DNA from: Gerris lacustris | Taxonomy: Eukaryota; Arthropoda; Insecta; Hemiptera; Gerridae | Assembly (NCBI GenBank): GCA_951217055.1 | Contig: OX578276.1 | Span: 13,933,430-13,997,429, forward strand | Reading direction: 5' to 3' | Length of the DNA: 64,000 nucleotides | In this document: piece after piece, positions 21,679 to 32,507 of the stretch | How the letters are laid out: every line of letters begins with the position of its first letter | How positions within the stretch are numbered: position 1 is the first letter of the stretch | Translations under genes and position numbers: made by a program | The notes under the pieces: model-generated | Database searches by the model: none | The model's input: only the letters and a program-made list of their open reading frames with translations | What the model was told of the DNA's origin: nothing

Positions 21679-22680
21679 ACTAGGACAATGTGGATTTGAT
21701 CAAAGTTACTTGGACCAAGTACACTTGGATCGTGTTTAAATAAGAACAAGTTAATTGTATATATTTCTAACACTGAAAAAAAAGCAAAGTATAGTTCTTG
21801 AGGGGAAAAAATACACACAATCTATCCTAATTTCTATTTGATGGTGTATCAAAGTTCCTCTACTTGGTCCGTGTAAACCATAAACCATCCTTCAAAAGTT
21901 CAATTTGATCATTTCATACAATGAAATGATAAAAAAGGTGTAAAAACGTAGTACAAAATAAAACAATGTATTGATACAGACATAAAACTGGACAAAAATA
22001 TAGGAACTACAGCGCCCAAAAGACAAATAATAAGATAAACTATAATAAAAAATGAAACTTTGTGATAAAAAGAGTAAAAGAAAAAAATAGGAGGCATACC
22101 CTTCGAAAGATTGCCCCCCCCCCCCCAAATATTTGGTTATAGTGGGAGGGGGGTTCGCTTCACATCATACTCTGAATCGGGCCCTGTCAATACTCAATAA
22201 GTCCTAATAGCTAGGTTCAAACAATAGGTCCGTCCTATCCGTCTATAACTTGTACAAGGACTTATTAATACTACTTCTATTCATTTTTTTTTAATGTTTA
22301 ATTTCACTTTTACATCTAACTTTTACATTAATTTTTTTTCGATCTTGATGAGGGGGGGGGGGGGGGGAGGGCAGTTGAAATGCGAGATACTGAGATTGAG
22401 TTGAGTAGTGATTGTGCGTGGAGAATAGGCAACTGGCAACACTGTCTGCGGTTAGATACTGTTACTGTAACCTTCCTTCACTTCAGTTAAGATTTTTTAG
22501 TTTTTAACAACGTGTTGTTTATTTTTAATTTTTATAAACCTTGGTGTAATCAAGTTACAATATTGTTATTTATTAGTTAAAGTCAAGTGTAAAGTTATTC
22601 ACTATCTGATAAAGATAAAATCGTGGAGTCAAGTGTAGATATTCCAGAATCAAATAAATAAACGTCGTTTTTCTAGTGGC
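21679..22680. other. Satellite fragment and low-complexity sequence, no gene
   Basis: A diverged unit of the 71-bp satellite lies at about 21690-21745 (TTTGATCAAAGTTACTTGGACC). Runs of C13 (22114-22126) and G16 (22352-22367) occur. I see no coding sequence until the gag remnant. Confidence 0.5.
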
Positions 22681-22689
22681 GGCGATTGT

Positions 22690-23934
22690 CCAGACAATTA
22701 CGACTGTAAATGAATTTCATGCTAATCGCCGCGAAGATGATCGCGAGATTAAAGAAATCATCCCTGATTTTGAACCGATTGACCCCTTGAATAATGTTGA
22801 CAAATGTTTAACTACGTGAATGAATATGATGAAATGTACAGATGGCCAGAGAAAACCTCATTGCTATTCGTTGGAAGTTACTTCAAGGGTAGGTGTGGTA
22901 CGATTCACTTAAGATAATGGTCAGATTGAATTATTTAAAGCTTTTCCAGTGTCCGATAACATGGAATTTGCATATCAAACCATGATTAAACTAAAAAAAA
23001 TATCTTAATGAAACTATGGAAGCATATTTTCAAGATACTGTTGCTAAGGGAAGGAAATGTTAAATGAGGGATGAAGATATTATTGAATTTGTAATTGCTG
23101 GCTTTGAAAATAACCACACATGAAAGATTCTGATTGTGAAAGAATTTCCGTGTCTTTACGATTTATCTTGCATGAACGCTTAAAGAATACAGGCTATTCT
23201 CCTTTTACATCTAATAAAATAAATAGTGATAAATCTTGTACCCCTCAAAGTGAGTCTTATGAGCCACCTACTGTTCTTAAGTCTGATGATTATTCTAAAA
23301 ACTTACAAATCAGGGATGTTCAGCTGTAAACACAAGGGACTCATATCTACTCATTGCCCGAAACTAAAAAGAAGAATCGAGAAACTGGTCAATAAACATC
23401 TCTTCATGTACCTGCTTCTTCCAAGTCAGGTTATATTAAATGATTAAAGTTGTTCATATAAATGCTGTTGATCAAGGATTCTTTGATCCTGGAAGCTTCT
23501 GTGTTCTAATGAGGTTAGATGAGACTTAAAGAATGGGTCTCAACAACCAATAAATCAAACGATAAGTGGTTTTTGAAGCAGTTCAGTTGAGCCTTTCACT
23601 GCTAGTGGCTTACACTACACATTAATTTAATCAAAATATCCAATGAAGTATATGTGGACAATATTAATAGTGGAAAGGAACAGTATATACTTACAAGTCT
23701 TGATCTGGAACTACCTAAAATTAGTCTAGTATTAAAGGAGTACTCTTATTCCTCATAACTATGTTGAGTACCTGCTAATGCTTAACTTGATGCTACAGAT
23801 GTAGTCATAGAACAACAGGGACAATGGTCAAGTAGAGAAGACCAATGTTATAATATCTGCTTCTCTTATATCTCTGACAGATACCGATACCAATCAGAAA
23901 TCTTGGACTGATCTCTTGTATAGAATTCAATGGA
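22690..23934 (+). pseudogene. Decayed Gypsy gag to pol, upstream part
   Basis: Broken frames spell a Gypsy-type capsid: an acidic IIPDFDP segment (about 22755), a WPEKTS...LFVGS capsid motif (22842-22875), a KLKKYLNE-like segment and a DEDIIEFVIAGF motif (about 23075). A degenerate CCHC knuckle (FSCKHKGLISTHC) follows at about 23315-23355. Further along only faint RNase H/integrase remnants are visible. Stops and frameshifts occur every 50-100 bases, so this is an old copy. It continues after the 23935-25354 insertion. Confidence 0.65.
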
Positions 23935-24484
23935 CAGGGTGGCCACCGACCGGGAAAACCGGGAATACCGGGAAAAGTCAGGGAATTTCGGCCGACAGGG
24001 AAATGTCAGGGAAAAGTCAGGGAATTTTGTCATAGGTCAGGGAAAATCTGCAGGCAGTTAAAATCCTTATTTCATCATTTTAAAGCACAGAAACCTTAAC
24101 TTTCTCGAAATTTCTTATAAAAATAAAATATGCTGTCTTTGTAGCAAAGGCAGAAGGATTAACGACCTCTATACTTAGAAATTATATCAAAAAATCGGTC
24201 CAAGACAACTCAGACAAACTTTCTCATATACGAGTTCATAATTCATATCTGGAGCTCACACTACCGGGCCGATTTTAACGAAATTTAGCATACATGTTCA
24301 GAAAAATCGTACCCCACGGCGAAATCGAGAAATGGGTTTTATCTTGAAATTTGGGGTCGCTACCCCCCAAAAAACTCTGAAAAAACGTGAAAAAGAATTA
24401 TTTTTCGAAAATGTTTTGAAAATGTTTTGATTAAAAAAAAAAGAAAAAAAGGAAATGTAGTCCATTTAAACACAAGTCTAACTT

Positions 24485-24640
24485 AAATCAAATTATAATT
24501 ACTATTTACAACGGGAGTCACCCAGAGAAAAGTAGACTTCAGCACTGGGATTCGAACCACGGGCCATCTCTTTTCCAGTAAAGACACTCTACCAACTAAG
24601 CTATACTGAAGAATAATTTCCTTTGTCGATAACGATACCT
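24485..24640. mobile_element. Partial inverted-repeat element carrying a tRNA-like sequence
   Basis: AATCAAATTATAATTACTATTTACAACGGGAG here is the same arm as in the element at 24776-25001, but the right arm is missing. It leads directly into the tRNA-like sequence on the minus strand. Confidence 0.65.
24537..24610 (-). tRNA. tRNA-like sequence, probably a SINE-type or pseudo tRNA
   Basis: Read on the minus strand, TTCAGTA pairs with TGCTGAA as a 7-bp acceptor stem. TAGCTTAGTTGG is a perfect A box and GGTTCGAATCC a perfect B box at tRNA spacing. The anticodon stem TCTTT/AAAGA closes a loop of only 6 bases and the T stem is poorly paired, so identity cannot be assigned and it is unlikely to be a working tRNA. 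It still looks capable of binding TFIIIC. Confidence 0.45.
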
Positions 24641-24775
24641 AGTCCCGAATTTAAGCTTTTTTCCACAAGTCTAGAAGTCAACATTAATGACATAGAACTA
24701 GAGTGAGAAATGGACCTTGTAATTATAAAGTACCCAATTAGTACCTGTATCTAGTACAATCAATTAGAAATTCAA

Positions 24776-25001
24776 TTTTTAAGTTTTTGGTAGTATTCAT
24801 ACTACGGAACGTTTAAATTTTAATTTAAATCAAATTATAACTTCTATTTACAACGGGAGACAGATAAAGGAGGCTCGTGGTCGATTCCCGGTGCTGAAGT
24901 CTATTTTTCTCTGTCTGTCTCCCGTTGTAAATAGTAATTATAATTTGATTTAAAATAAAAGTTAAACATTCCGTTGTATGAATACTACCACAAACTTAAA
25001 A
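24776..25001. mobile_element. Short inverted-repeat element with tRNA-like core
   Basis: Arms of about 88 bp (24776-24863 and 24914-25001) are inverted copies, including GGTAGTATTCATACTACGG and ACAACGGGAGACAG. The short centre has GGTCGATTCCCGG, a tRNA T-arm-like sequence. It is a second member of the family at 12195-12470 and lies inside the CAGGG transposon. Confidence 0.8.
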
Positions 25002-25054
25002 GCCGTTTTCATGGAAAAATCTAATTCCTGAGAAAATAGCTTTAAATGCGGACG

Positions 25055-25085
25055 GAGAGAGCCTGGGTTCGATTCCCCGCAGAGG
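25055..25085 (+). other. tRNA T-arm-like fragment
   Basis: GCCTGGGTTCGATTCCCCGC contains a perfect B box with a pairing stem, but no A box lies upstream at tRNA distance. Confidence 0.35.
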
Positions 25086-25354
25086 CGAAGTTATTTTTAT
25101 GATAAATTTTGATGAAATGTTCTGTAATAATTAAATTTTTCTAGGAAAACATGAAAACTAATATATGAAAAACATTGGGCTAAGTAATTATCAACTAGTA
25201 TATGTATTCTATTTTAGCTTGATGATCTTTAACTTTTTAAAGGTAAATTTTGTAAAATAAATATTGATGATGGTCAGGGAAAAACTGAAGTAGGTCAGGG
25301 AAATGTCAGGGAAAAGTCAGGGAATTTTGTCAAGCTATATTAGTGGCCCCCCTG

Positions 25355-25690
25355 AATGGATTATTAATAATACTCACCATAAAGCAATTGGAATTTCACC
25401 ATTCTCTATTTTGTTTAAGTTCAACCCAAAGAGATAACAACAATGATTTGGAAGATGAAGTCAGTGTGAACCAATCAAAAGATAAAGATGAACTTACAGA
25501 GAGAAGAAGAAGAGCTATAGATCTTATCAAAAGAGGTCAGAAAAGACAAAGAGTGTATAATTAAAAACTACCTTCAGCTCATAAGTATGAGATTAGTGAC
25601 ATTATTTATCCTTGGAAATCCTGTATATCTACTGGTGAAAATTTAAAGTTGGCACCTTAATACCATGGATCGTACATAGTTTTTGTTATT
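25355..25690 (+). pseudogene. Decayed Gypsy integrase C-terminus, downstream part
   Basis: WIINNT directly after the inserted element joins the upstream WTDLLYRIQ segment in a typical Gypsy integrase region. An acidic stretch, RRRRAIDLIKRGQKR and a YEISDIIYPW...GENLKLAP...YHGSYIV segment (about 25585-25685) match the integrase C-terminal domain. One stop and frame changes are present. Confidence 0.65.
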
Positions 25691-26079
25691 CTCTGCCTTT
25701 GCTACCTTTATCTTTTAAAAACTGTTCTATATCATTTGTACTTAACTAAAATAGTATTGTGCTTCTTATCTATTTTGGTTCTTAAAGATTTTCTGTTGAG
25801 CCCAATTTACAATTCTATTTCTAATAATTTATAAGTGATATCCCTCTGTAGTTCTCCGGATACCAGCAAATAGAAAGGCTAAGTGTCCTACTCACTTCTC
25901 TTCTTTAATTCTTTCTTAATACATCACAACAAAAATCCCTTCTTTGATTCATGATTTAATTCATAAAACATGTTAAATGGATATCATCCGATAACCTCCT
26001 TCTGCCTCCAATTGGTTTTCGGTCTGGGGTATCCTTTACGGGTCAGTTCACTCAATCAAAATTTTCAACAACGATTCAT
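25691..26079. other. Mostly anonymous; holds a repeat shared with 34300-34383
   Basis: Sequence 25895-25975 (TTCTTTGATTCATGATTTAAT...AAAACATGTTA) is repeated in direct orientation near 34300-34383, just downstream of the Env fragment there. It is therefore probably the 3' end of the same errantivirus-like element. Confidence 0.55.
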
Positions 26080-27560
26080 TTTCTTGAATATGTTTATAAA
26101 ATTCCATAATCGTTTAGTGAAAATTATATTCCGTAATTAACAAACTTTTCAAAGTTTCAACGTTTAATTGAATTTTTTCGCTTAATTGTTCACAATTAAA
26201 ACGCTTGTTGAGCAGGTGCGTTTGTACCTGGTAGACATTAACAATACTCTATTAGCTATCCTATATTTTTGAATGACGCATCATTGTCCTTAAACGTTTT
26301 AAAAATTTCAATCCATCTATTACTTATGGGAACAGAATTTTACCACCACTCATTATTTCTCTTGGGATGTATGTATATCAAAGAATGTAGCAGATTTTAT
26401 TAAACAGTTTGTCTTCTTTTAAATTAATACTTGAAAAATCGTGAAGAATAAAATCTCTGCAAACTTGTATTTGTTTATGAGTAGGTTGGCTGTTCAATAA
26501 AATCCAATTGAAATTTTTCCACTCGCTCATTCGGCTTCCCCCACTCTTCTTGATATTTTATACAATTCTCATAAAATCTATTACTTTTTTAAACTAATAG
26601 GTTTTAAAATGGCAGCTTCTTTTAAGCATTAACAAAGTTTGCTGCACCTGCAACTATAAGAAGACATTGGTTTTTCTTTCAGTTAATTTAATTTTAATTC
26701 TCTTCAAATGCTACTTGTTTCTATAATAGAAATCTCCTGCTCCTCTATTTTTAAAATTGCACTATGAAAAACTAGATTCTGTGTCAGGATTGTTAAAATA
26801 AGTTTTGATAATTGTAGGGCTCTTCTCGTTAGAATCGAAATATGATTTTAGAGCAGGATAAATTTGTTGAATACACTCAATCGCTTGTCTTAATGCCATC
26901 CGCCATGTGGTACTACAGTAGAACCTCGATAAGAAGTGTCTCAAGGGGATTAGAGAAACTGTCTTGTTATCGAGGTGCTCTTTTTGTTGAGGGTTGGGTT
27001 ATCAAGGTTATTTTGGCTATCAGTCGTGTTATAGAGGTTAATGGAATGTTGGGAGTGGGGTGGGGCGGGGTTTTTAAGTCTAGACTTGTTCAGGGTCGAC
27101 CCATTCCTGTATAGAGTCGTGTTATAGAGGTTGACTACTCAAAACAACTTGTTATAGGGGTTCTGAGTTATGTTGTGAATTGGAAAAAAATCCGTGTTAT
27201 TGAGGTTGTTTGGATAATAATAGTTGCGTTATAGAGGTTAATTTCACATTATGTGTTATGGCAATCTCAAGGGGATTTTAAAATTGCACTTGTAATTGAG
27301 GTTTTCGTGTTATTGAGGGTCGTGTAAGCGAGGTTTTACTGTATATCCTAAAACTTCCTTGTGTTCAATATCCATGGATTCACAGAATTCTTTTAATTCG
27401 CTCTGTGTTTGTATAAAGGTATGAATATATTTTTGATATGAAAGTTTGTATATCACCTGGTAGGCCGCAGTTTGAATTGCATTGTAAATTATGTAGGTGG
27501 CGCAACCAATTCGAACTAACTCTCTTCCATCTAAATATCTAAATTTGTTTTAAGCTTGGT
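26080..27560 (-). pseudogene. hAT-type transposase of the ZBED/KIAA1586-like group, split by a pogo MITE
   Basis: On the minus strand from 27560 down, pieces read RIGCATYIIYNAIQTA, then SELKEFCESMDIEHKEVLGY, then (after the MITE) TTWRMALRQAIECIQQIYPALKSYF. This order (GCPAHxxHNA, LKEFC, TRWLSLxPAxERxL, PxLKSYF) is characteristic of a hAT-related transposase family found in many animal genomes. A C-terminal CLPGTNAP-type dimerisation motif follows near 26240-26300. Multiple stops and frameshifts show it is inactive. The 426-bp MITE splits it at 26916-27341 between EVLGY and the TRW-like segment. Confidence 0.7.
26916..27341. mobile_element. pogo/Tigger-like MITE with many internal sub-repeats
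   Basis: It begins CAGTAGAACCTCGATAA and ends AAGCGAGGTTTTACTG, flanked by TA on both sides (26914-26915, 27342-27343), as expected for pogo-type Tc1/mariner transposition. Inside, a GTTATAGAGGTT-like motif recurs about nine times at 30-40 bp spacing, all in one orientation. No coding capacity. Confidence 0.88.
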
Positions 27561-27606
27561 AAAAATTTTGTTTTTTCCACTTCTTTGCATTCCTCCAAAG
27601 TTAGTA

Positions 27607-28645
27607 CGGTTGACTCTCGATAACTCACATTTCTGGGGTAAACAGAAAAATTTGAGTTGTTTTGTCGAGTTTTTTCGACCAATCGATGTTCGAGGTATTG
27701 AGGTCTAAAATAACTAACTTTGAGTTATTAAGGTTCCTATTCAAGTACAAGGTATTAAACAAAAACTATATACATATTTATTTATGTACATACAATTATT
27801 TTTAGATAAACAAATATAAAACATGATTATTCGCCTCAGAAAACCATTTTTTTGCACTGTCTCCCTTTAAAAGAAATATTGTCCACGGCAGAGTCCTAAT
27901 GTAAAATTGATCTAACGATATTCTCATCCATGCTAGGCTTCTTCTGAAAATAACGCAGTAGCACATCAAAACCACACTTCTTAAGACAACTGGAAATCTT
28001 GCTTGGGGTAACGTTGTTCCAAGCTTTACTCAATATCCACATAGTGTCTAGAATGTTAATTTTGGTGGGTGTTTGAGTCTCAATATCTTTCAGGAATATG
28101 CGAAAAACTTGCTTCCTGTAATAAACTTTGAAGTTTTATATAATTTTCAGGGCCAGTGGTTTTTGTTTAGGCGATGTGTTTGGAGGTAAAAAAGACTACT
28201 TTAGATCACCGTGAGCTGTATAATTGTCTATGAATAAGTTAATTTTAGTTTTTTTCTTCATCATTTCCTTATTTATACCTTACAACCACTCAGAAAATAC
28301 CCCACTTGCAGTCCAAAACTTTTTATTTGCTATGTAGTCAGTGGGAAGACTAGCAACTCCTTTAAAGCAGCGTGGTTTTCGGACTTTCCGATAACTAAAG
28401 GTTTGAGCTTCATGGAACCATCAGCGTTTGTCCTTAACAGCACAGTCAGCCGTTCCTTACTATTTTTTCCTCCGTTGTATGGGTCTCCTTTGAAAGTCAT
28501 CTTTTTATCTGGCAAACATTTAAAAAATACTGCTGTCTCATCAGCATTATAAATATTTTGTAATGCTTACCCGTCAGTAAGGTCCTTAAGATTATTCAGC
28601 GAGTCCAAACATACATTTTCGTTAACACTCGCACTTTCACCTCAC
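27607..28645 (-). pseudogene. pogo/Tigger transposase fragment 1
   Basis: A terminus-like TTGACTCTCGATAACTC lies at about 27609. On the minus strand the best frame (28330-28515) holds CLPDKKMTFKGD and SKERLTVLLRTNADGSMKLKPLVIGKS, the central DDE region of Tigger transposases, preceded by IYNADETAVFF (first catalytic Asp region, about 28535). Downstream (28140-28320) INLFIDNYTAH supplies the second Asp. Frameshifts and stops break it. The N-terminal DNA-binding half is missing; at about 28645 the sequence changes abruptly into a Penelope-like element. Confidence 0.82.
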
Positions 28646-28649
28646 ACTT

Positions 28650-29760
28650 TTTAAAAATAATATAATTTCTAGTATAAGTTTTCTATTTGTGCCAAATAGG
28701 GGTATTTATAAAAGGAAAAAAACAAAAAAAAACTGCTACATTTAGAAATTTTTTTCCAAAGCTCTTATAAAAATAGTTCACAATCTGACTTTTTAATAAT
28801 CACAAATAAGTCGTCAGTATATTTACTAATGAATTTTGGTTTAAATGGACAATTACTTAAAACTTTTGTTAATAAAGAATTGACATAAACACCACTGAGA
28901 TTGACCGAGATGCTGCCTCCCATAGGAACCCTTTTAACACTCTATATAATTAATTATTAACCAAGAAATAATTATTGTTACAACAAAACTTCAAAATTTC
29001 CAGATATGTATTTTTGCACTTGATATTAGTATGAGGTTCTATATTTTCCCAATTTATTTGGATCAGCTTGTATATATCTTGTAGAGGTATGCTAGTAAAT
29101 AATGATTGAATATCAAACGATACCATAATTTCCTCTTCACTAATTGATAAGTTTTTAATTTTTTATTTGAACTCATCAGAATTTTTACAATCCCAGATGT
29201 TATTGTTATTTAAAAAGTTTAGAGTAGGGTTAAGGAATTTAGTTAATTTTTCCGTCGGAGAATGGATTGCGAAGTCATGAATAGAAAATCAATTAGTCAG
29301 AACAACCCAGGTTCATTTCTAGATATTTTGTTCCATCAAATTTCACAGGAGGGTGGTGTTTCCACTGACCCTTTAATAAAAGGGGCTTATATTTAATAAA
29401 ATAGATTATTCGGCAAGTAAACACCACTATCAATCATATACTTAACTATAAGAATCACATGTAGAAGTTATTAATTATTATTATATTATTATGTAAGTTA
29501 TTATTATATTATTGTATCATATTATTAATGATTAATATGATACACCCTTGTATTCTATATGTAGACAATTTTCTTATTGATGGCGGATGAGGTGTAGAAA
29601 TAAAAACAGTAGGACACTAATTCATATGCACTAATTCATTTGCTACATTTCACACATTTTTTGATACATTTCACACTAATTCATTTGATACATTTCGGCT
29701 TTTTCTAAAACCATCTTCAGTTGAATATTGAGTTATTTACTATAACAAAACAACAGTAAA
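28650..29760 (-). pseudogene. Penelope-like element reverse transcriptase
   Basis: Minus-strand pieces read IMVSFDIQSLFTSIPL (about 29075-29140), then YLEILKFCCNNNYF, a PMGGSIS motif (about 28910-28930) and KYTDDLFVI (about 28800-28825). These are RT motifs A, B and C in the form typical of Penelope-like elements, whose RT is related to telomerase RT. At least two stops and a frameshift interrupt it. The GIY-YIG endonuclease that normally follows is not visible; the coding part stops near 28680 where Tigger sequence begins. The terminal-repeat motif at 29687-29720 lies upstream, as expected. Confidence 0.72.
29687..29720 (-). other. Penelope-type terminal motif, hammerhead-like
   Basis: On the minus strand CTGAAGATGG, a short stem-loop and GCCGAAATG occur in the arrangement of the conserved core of hammerhead ribozymes reported in Penelope-like element terminal repeats (CUGAUGA, stem II, GAAA). 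The core is degenerate here (CTGAAGA), so activity is doubtful. Confidence 0.4.
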
Positions 29761-29949
29761 ATTTACAAAAATTTGTTACCCTAATTGAAAACACAATATA
29801 AATTTTAATTTAGTTCCTTATTATTTTATTTAATAATAATTATTGTTAAAATTGTAAGGAAATATAAATTTCATTGTTAAATGGAAAGACAACATGACAA
29901 AAAAGTTAACAATACTTACATAATCCAGTTAGTACAAACCCTCTATCTC

Positions 29950-31160
29950 CAAGAGAATTGGACAACTCAGGCATAACAGCAGCACTTCGGTTTCGGCGCT
30001 ATACTTTTTTTCTTCTTCTTCGAAACTTACTTCCTCTGACTAGCTTTGATGATAAGGGAACACAGCTTTATAAAAGCACTTTGTAACAGTTTGAGCAACA
30101 ATCCTTCTCCTCTACTTATTTAACCAGTTGCAAGCATCCAAAACATTAATTGACTTGCAAAGCTCACTTACATTAACCCATTCTTTAAGCCTAACTATAA
30201 GAGAGTTCAGGGCATAGGTTCTGTAGAGACATTTTAAATTGGTAATCACACCTTGGTGCATGGGTTGAGAGATAGAGGTAGTATTGGTGGGAAAACAGGC
30301 TAGTTTGTCGTTTGAGAGCATTATGTGCCGTTGACAAGTAGCAGTAGTTGTATCAAGGAATAACAGAACATGCCTATTTTGCGACTTCATTCTCTTATTA
30401 AACGTTTTTAGCTATTTTTCCATGATTTTACTAGTCATCTCAAGAGCACTGGGAGAGAGTTTTTATCTGGGTGTCTGAAAGCCCTGGGGAAAGCAGATTT
30501 TCCTATGACTTAAGAGCTTTTATATTTCCCCATATTGGCACAACAAAAAACGGTCAATCTTTCCTTGGACATTTTTCCACTTGCACATATGTCCCTTTTT
30601 TATATTAATGACTAAGTGGGTAGCTTTCGAAAATGAAATACGTTTCATCTCCGTTAAAACTGTTTCTCGGATCATAGCCTTCTATAATGTTAGGTATTTT
30701 TTCTTTCCACTCTTTTATAATAGCCATATTTACGTCATTAGCTTCCCCACAAACCTTGTGAAAAACAATATTGTGTACGTCCTGAAGCTTTCTAGCCAGC
30801 TATTAGACTCTTAAAAATCCATTTCTATTTTTTTTTTTTGTCATATCCAATGCATCTGCTTGAATAATTGGCCCTGAAATCGGCATACCTTTAGCCCCAG
30901 GACTTACAAACCATTCGGAAACAGCATTGTTAACTCCTCATTTGCAGTCATCTAGCATAATTGTTTCATATTCCCCCAGTTTCCTTTAACCATTCATTCT
31001 TTCTTTATTCTTTAAGGTGTCGTACACTTGGGTTTTCCCGGTCTCATATTTTTAAAAAAAATTGTGTCCATAAAAATTAATTGTTTAGGCGAAATCTTTC
31101 CTTTTTCACATTCTTCTATCTGAATAACTTTTATCTGAAAGCAATCGAATTTTATTTCTA
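29950..31160 (-). pseudogene. pogo/Tigger transposase 2, nearly full length but broken
   Basis: From about 31160 downwards the minus strand gives KTQVYDTLKNK (helix-turn-helix part), GAKGMPISGPIIQADALDM and SWLESFR (CENP-B-type DNA-binding region), then NIVFHKVCGEANDVN, WKEKIPNIIEGYDPRNSFNGDET (first Asp region, about 30640-30700), and finally NRHVLLFLDTTTATC plus NTTSISQPMHQGVI (second Asp and following motif, 30112-30390). A tail rich in Arg with a GTAAGT donor-like end lies near 29950. Stops and frameshifts throughout make it a pseudogene. It is a different family from fragment 1. Confidence 0.8.
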
Positions 31161-31399
31161 CCGGCATTATTCTGAGCATTATCCTGCCTGTCCAAGTGAG
31201 TACGATAATTAAAAAAATAAATTATGTACAAGACAAAAAAGAGAACTACTTTAGTTACAATGTTAAATGAGCAGAGGGGCTAGTTTTGAAATGAACAAAA
31301 ATCTCACTTTCTTCGTAACACAGAAACAAAAATTAAAATGAGTACGACAATAAATGAGATGTTTACGAGCGGGAGGGCTTGTTAAAACTGAACAAAATT

Positions 31400-31632
31400 A
31401 AAAATGTGTTAAAAGACTTGGGCTTTGATTTAATCTCATCTGGCCAGATGATTGTGCACATAAACTACTCAAAATTCTTTTATTTAATTTATTTACTATA
31501 ATAAATGTCCACAAAATTTATCAAACATAAACATAAAAAAATATCCACATGAATATAAACATTCTCACACACGAGTTGAAAAAGAAAAGGTGTGGCTATC
31601 AGTGTTGCCAATTTTAAAATTGTATTTCAACA
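31400..31632 (-). repeat. Copia 3' LTR (partial)
   Basis: On the minus strand GTGGGAGGG (polypurine tract) is followed by TGTTGAAATACAATTTT, a typical Copia LTR start, at 31632 reading down. The LTR contains AATAAA-like signals near 31490. Its far end is not clear. Confidence 0.5.
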
Positions 31633-31639
31633 CCCTCCC

Positions 31640-31860
31640 ACAATGGTGTTAATTTAAAATATTTATTTATAAAAGAAAATTATTAATTTAACAATCTTAA
31701 GACCAAGTTTGTCTAAAAAATACTGACATTTAGTTTTGCTTAATGGTTTTGTTAATATATCAGCAAGTTGCTCATTAGTGGCAACATATTCTATATTAAT
31801 TATTTTCTCTTCAATCTTTTCTTTAATAAAAGTGTATTTTATATCCCAAGAAAAACACTA
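31640..31860 (-). pseudogene. Copia RNase H C-terminus
   Basis: The minus-strand frame reads FIKEKIEEKIINIEYVATNE then QLADILTKPLSKTKCQYFLD, the end of Ty1/Copia RNase H. The stop is followed closely by the polypurine tract and LTR. Upstream Copia domains are absent. Confidence 0.85.
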
Positions 31861-32108
31861 GTGTAAAAAAATAAGCCAAGTCTTGCGTAAAAATTTGTGA
31901 GATCATAGGTTTAGCCAAGTCTCCCACTTCTGTGTAAGTTCTACTAGGTCTAATTTATCCAGTGCAAGTACATGATGTTTGTCTGTCCCTCTCTCTATTC
32001 TCTTTCCCAAATCACTCTACATGTTTAAAAACATTTTCGTACTTGGCAAATACACACCCCAAAGAGGCTAAAATTAAATTTGAAACAAAACAGTTCTTCT
32101 AAACTTAC

Positions 32109-32266
32109 CCTCCTGAACACTCTGCAGAATCCTCGATGCATTTGTTTTCTCCACTGTAGTTACATGGATGAGGCGTCCTTTGGACATGCGTTTATCATCC
32201 AATTTCCTAAGTAAGGCGTTCACCATGTTCCGTCCAAGGCGATCGGTAGTTTTGTCTACTCTGCAC
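32109..32266 (-). CDS. Internal exon of an unidentified conserved gene
   Basis: On the minus strand 158 bases are bordered by TTCTCCGATTAG (acceptor) and GTAAGTTTAG (strong donor). The single open frame carries 52 codons, starts CRVDKTTDRLGRNMVNALLR, contains KGRLIHVTTVEKTNASRIL and ends QSVQE, with one base at each side completing codons in neighbouring exons. Basic, no stops. I have the impression of a repeated arthropod family but cannot name it. It could be host or transposon derived. Confidence 0.45.
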
Positions 32267-32507
32267 CTAATCGGAGAATCTCAGGTCTCGGTCATTATTC
32301 TTTGTATTTCCTATTGAAAAAGTAAATAAAATAAAAATATTATACATAATTATATTTTTAATAATTTTTTTAAAATAATAATTGTGACTGTTTTACTCTT
32401 TATTGAAAACAAAATATGATAACATTTCAACATAGATTAATATTAGTTAGCTCCATAAAAGTCAGGTTTTAAAAGTCGACATCACAACTAACCTAAGGCG
32501 ATCGAAC

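Larger units (their letters stand above)
23935..25354. mobile_element. DNA transposon with CAGGG ends and 6-bp target duplication
   Basis: Ends CAGGGTGGCCAC and AGTGGCCCCCCTG are inverted repeats with two mismatches, and AATGGA flanks both sides (23929-23934, 25355-25360), filling an otherwise continuous integrase remnant. Repeated GGGAAAAGTCAGGGAATTT motifs lie just inside both ends in the same orientation. No transposase remains. Terminal sequence suggests a hAT relative; the 6-bp duplication would fit the hAT6 type rather than canonical 8-bp hAT. Confidence 0.85.
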
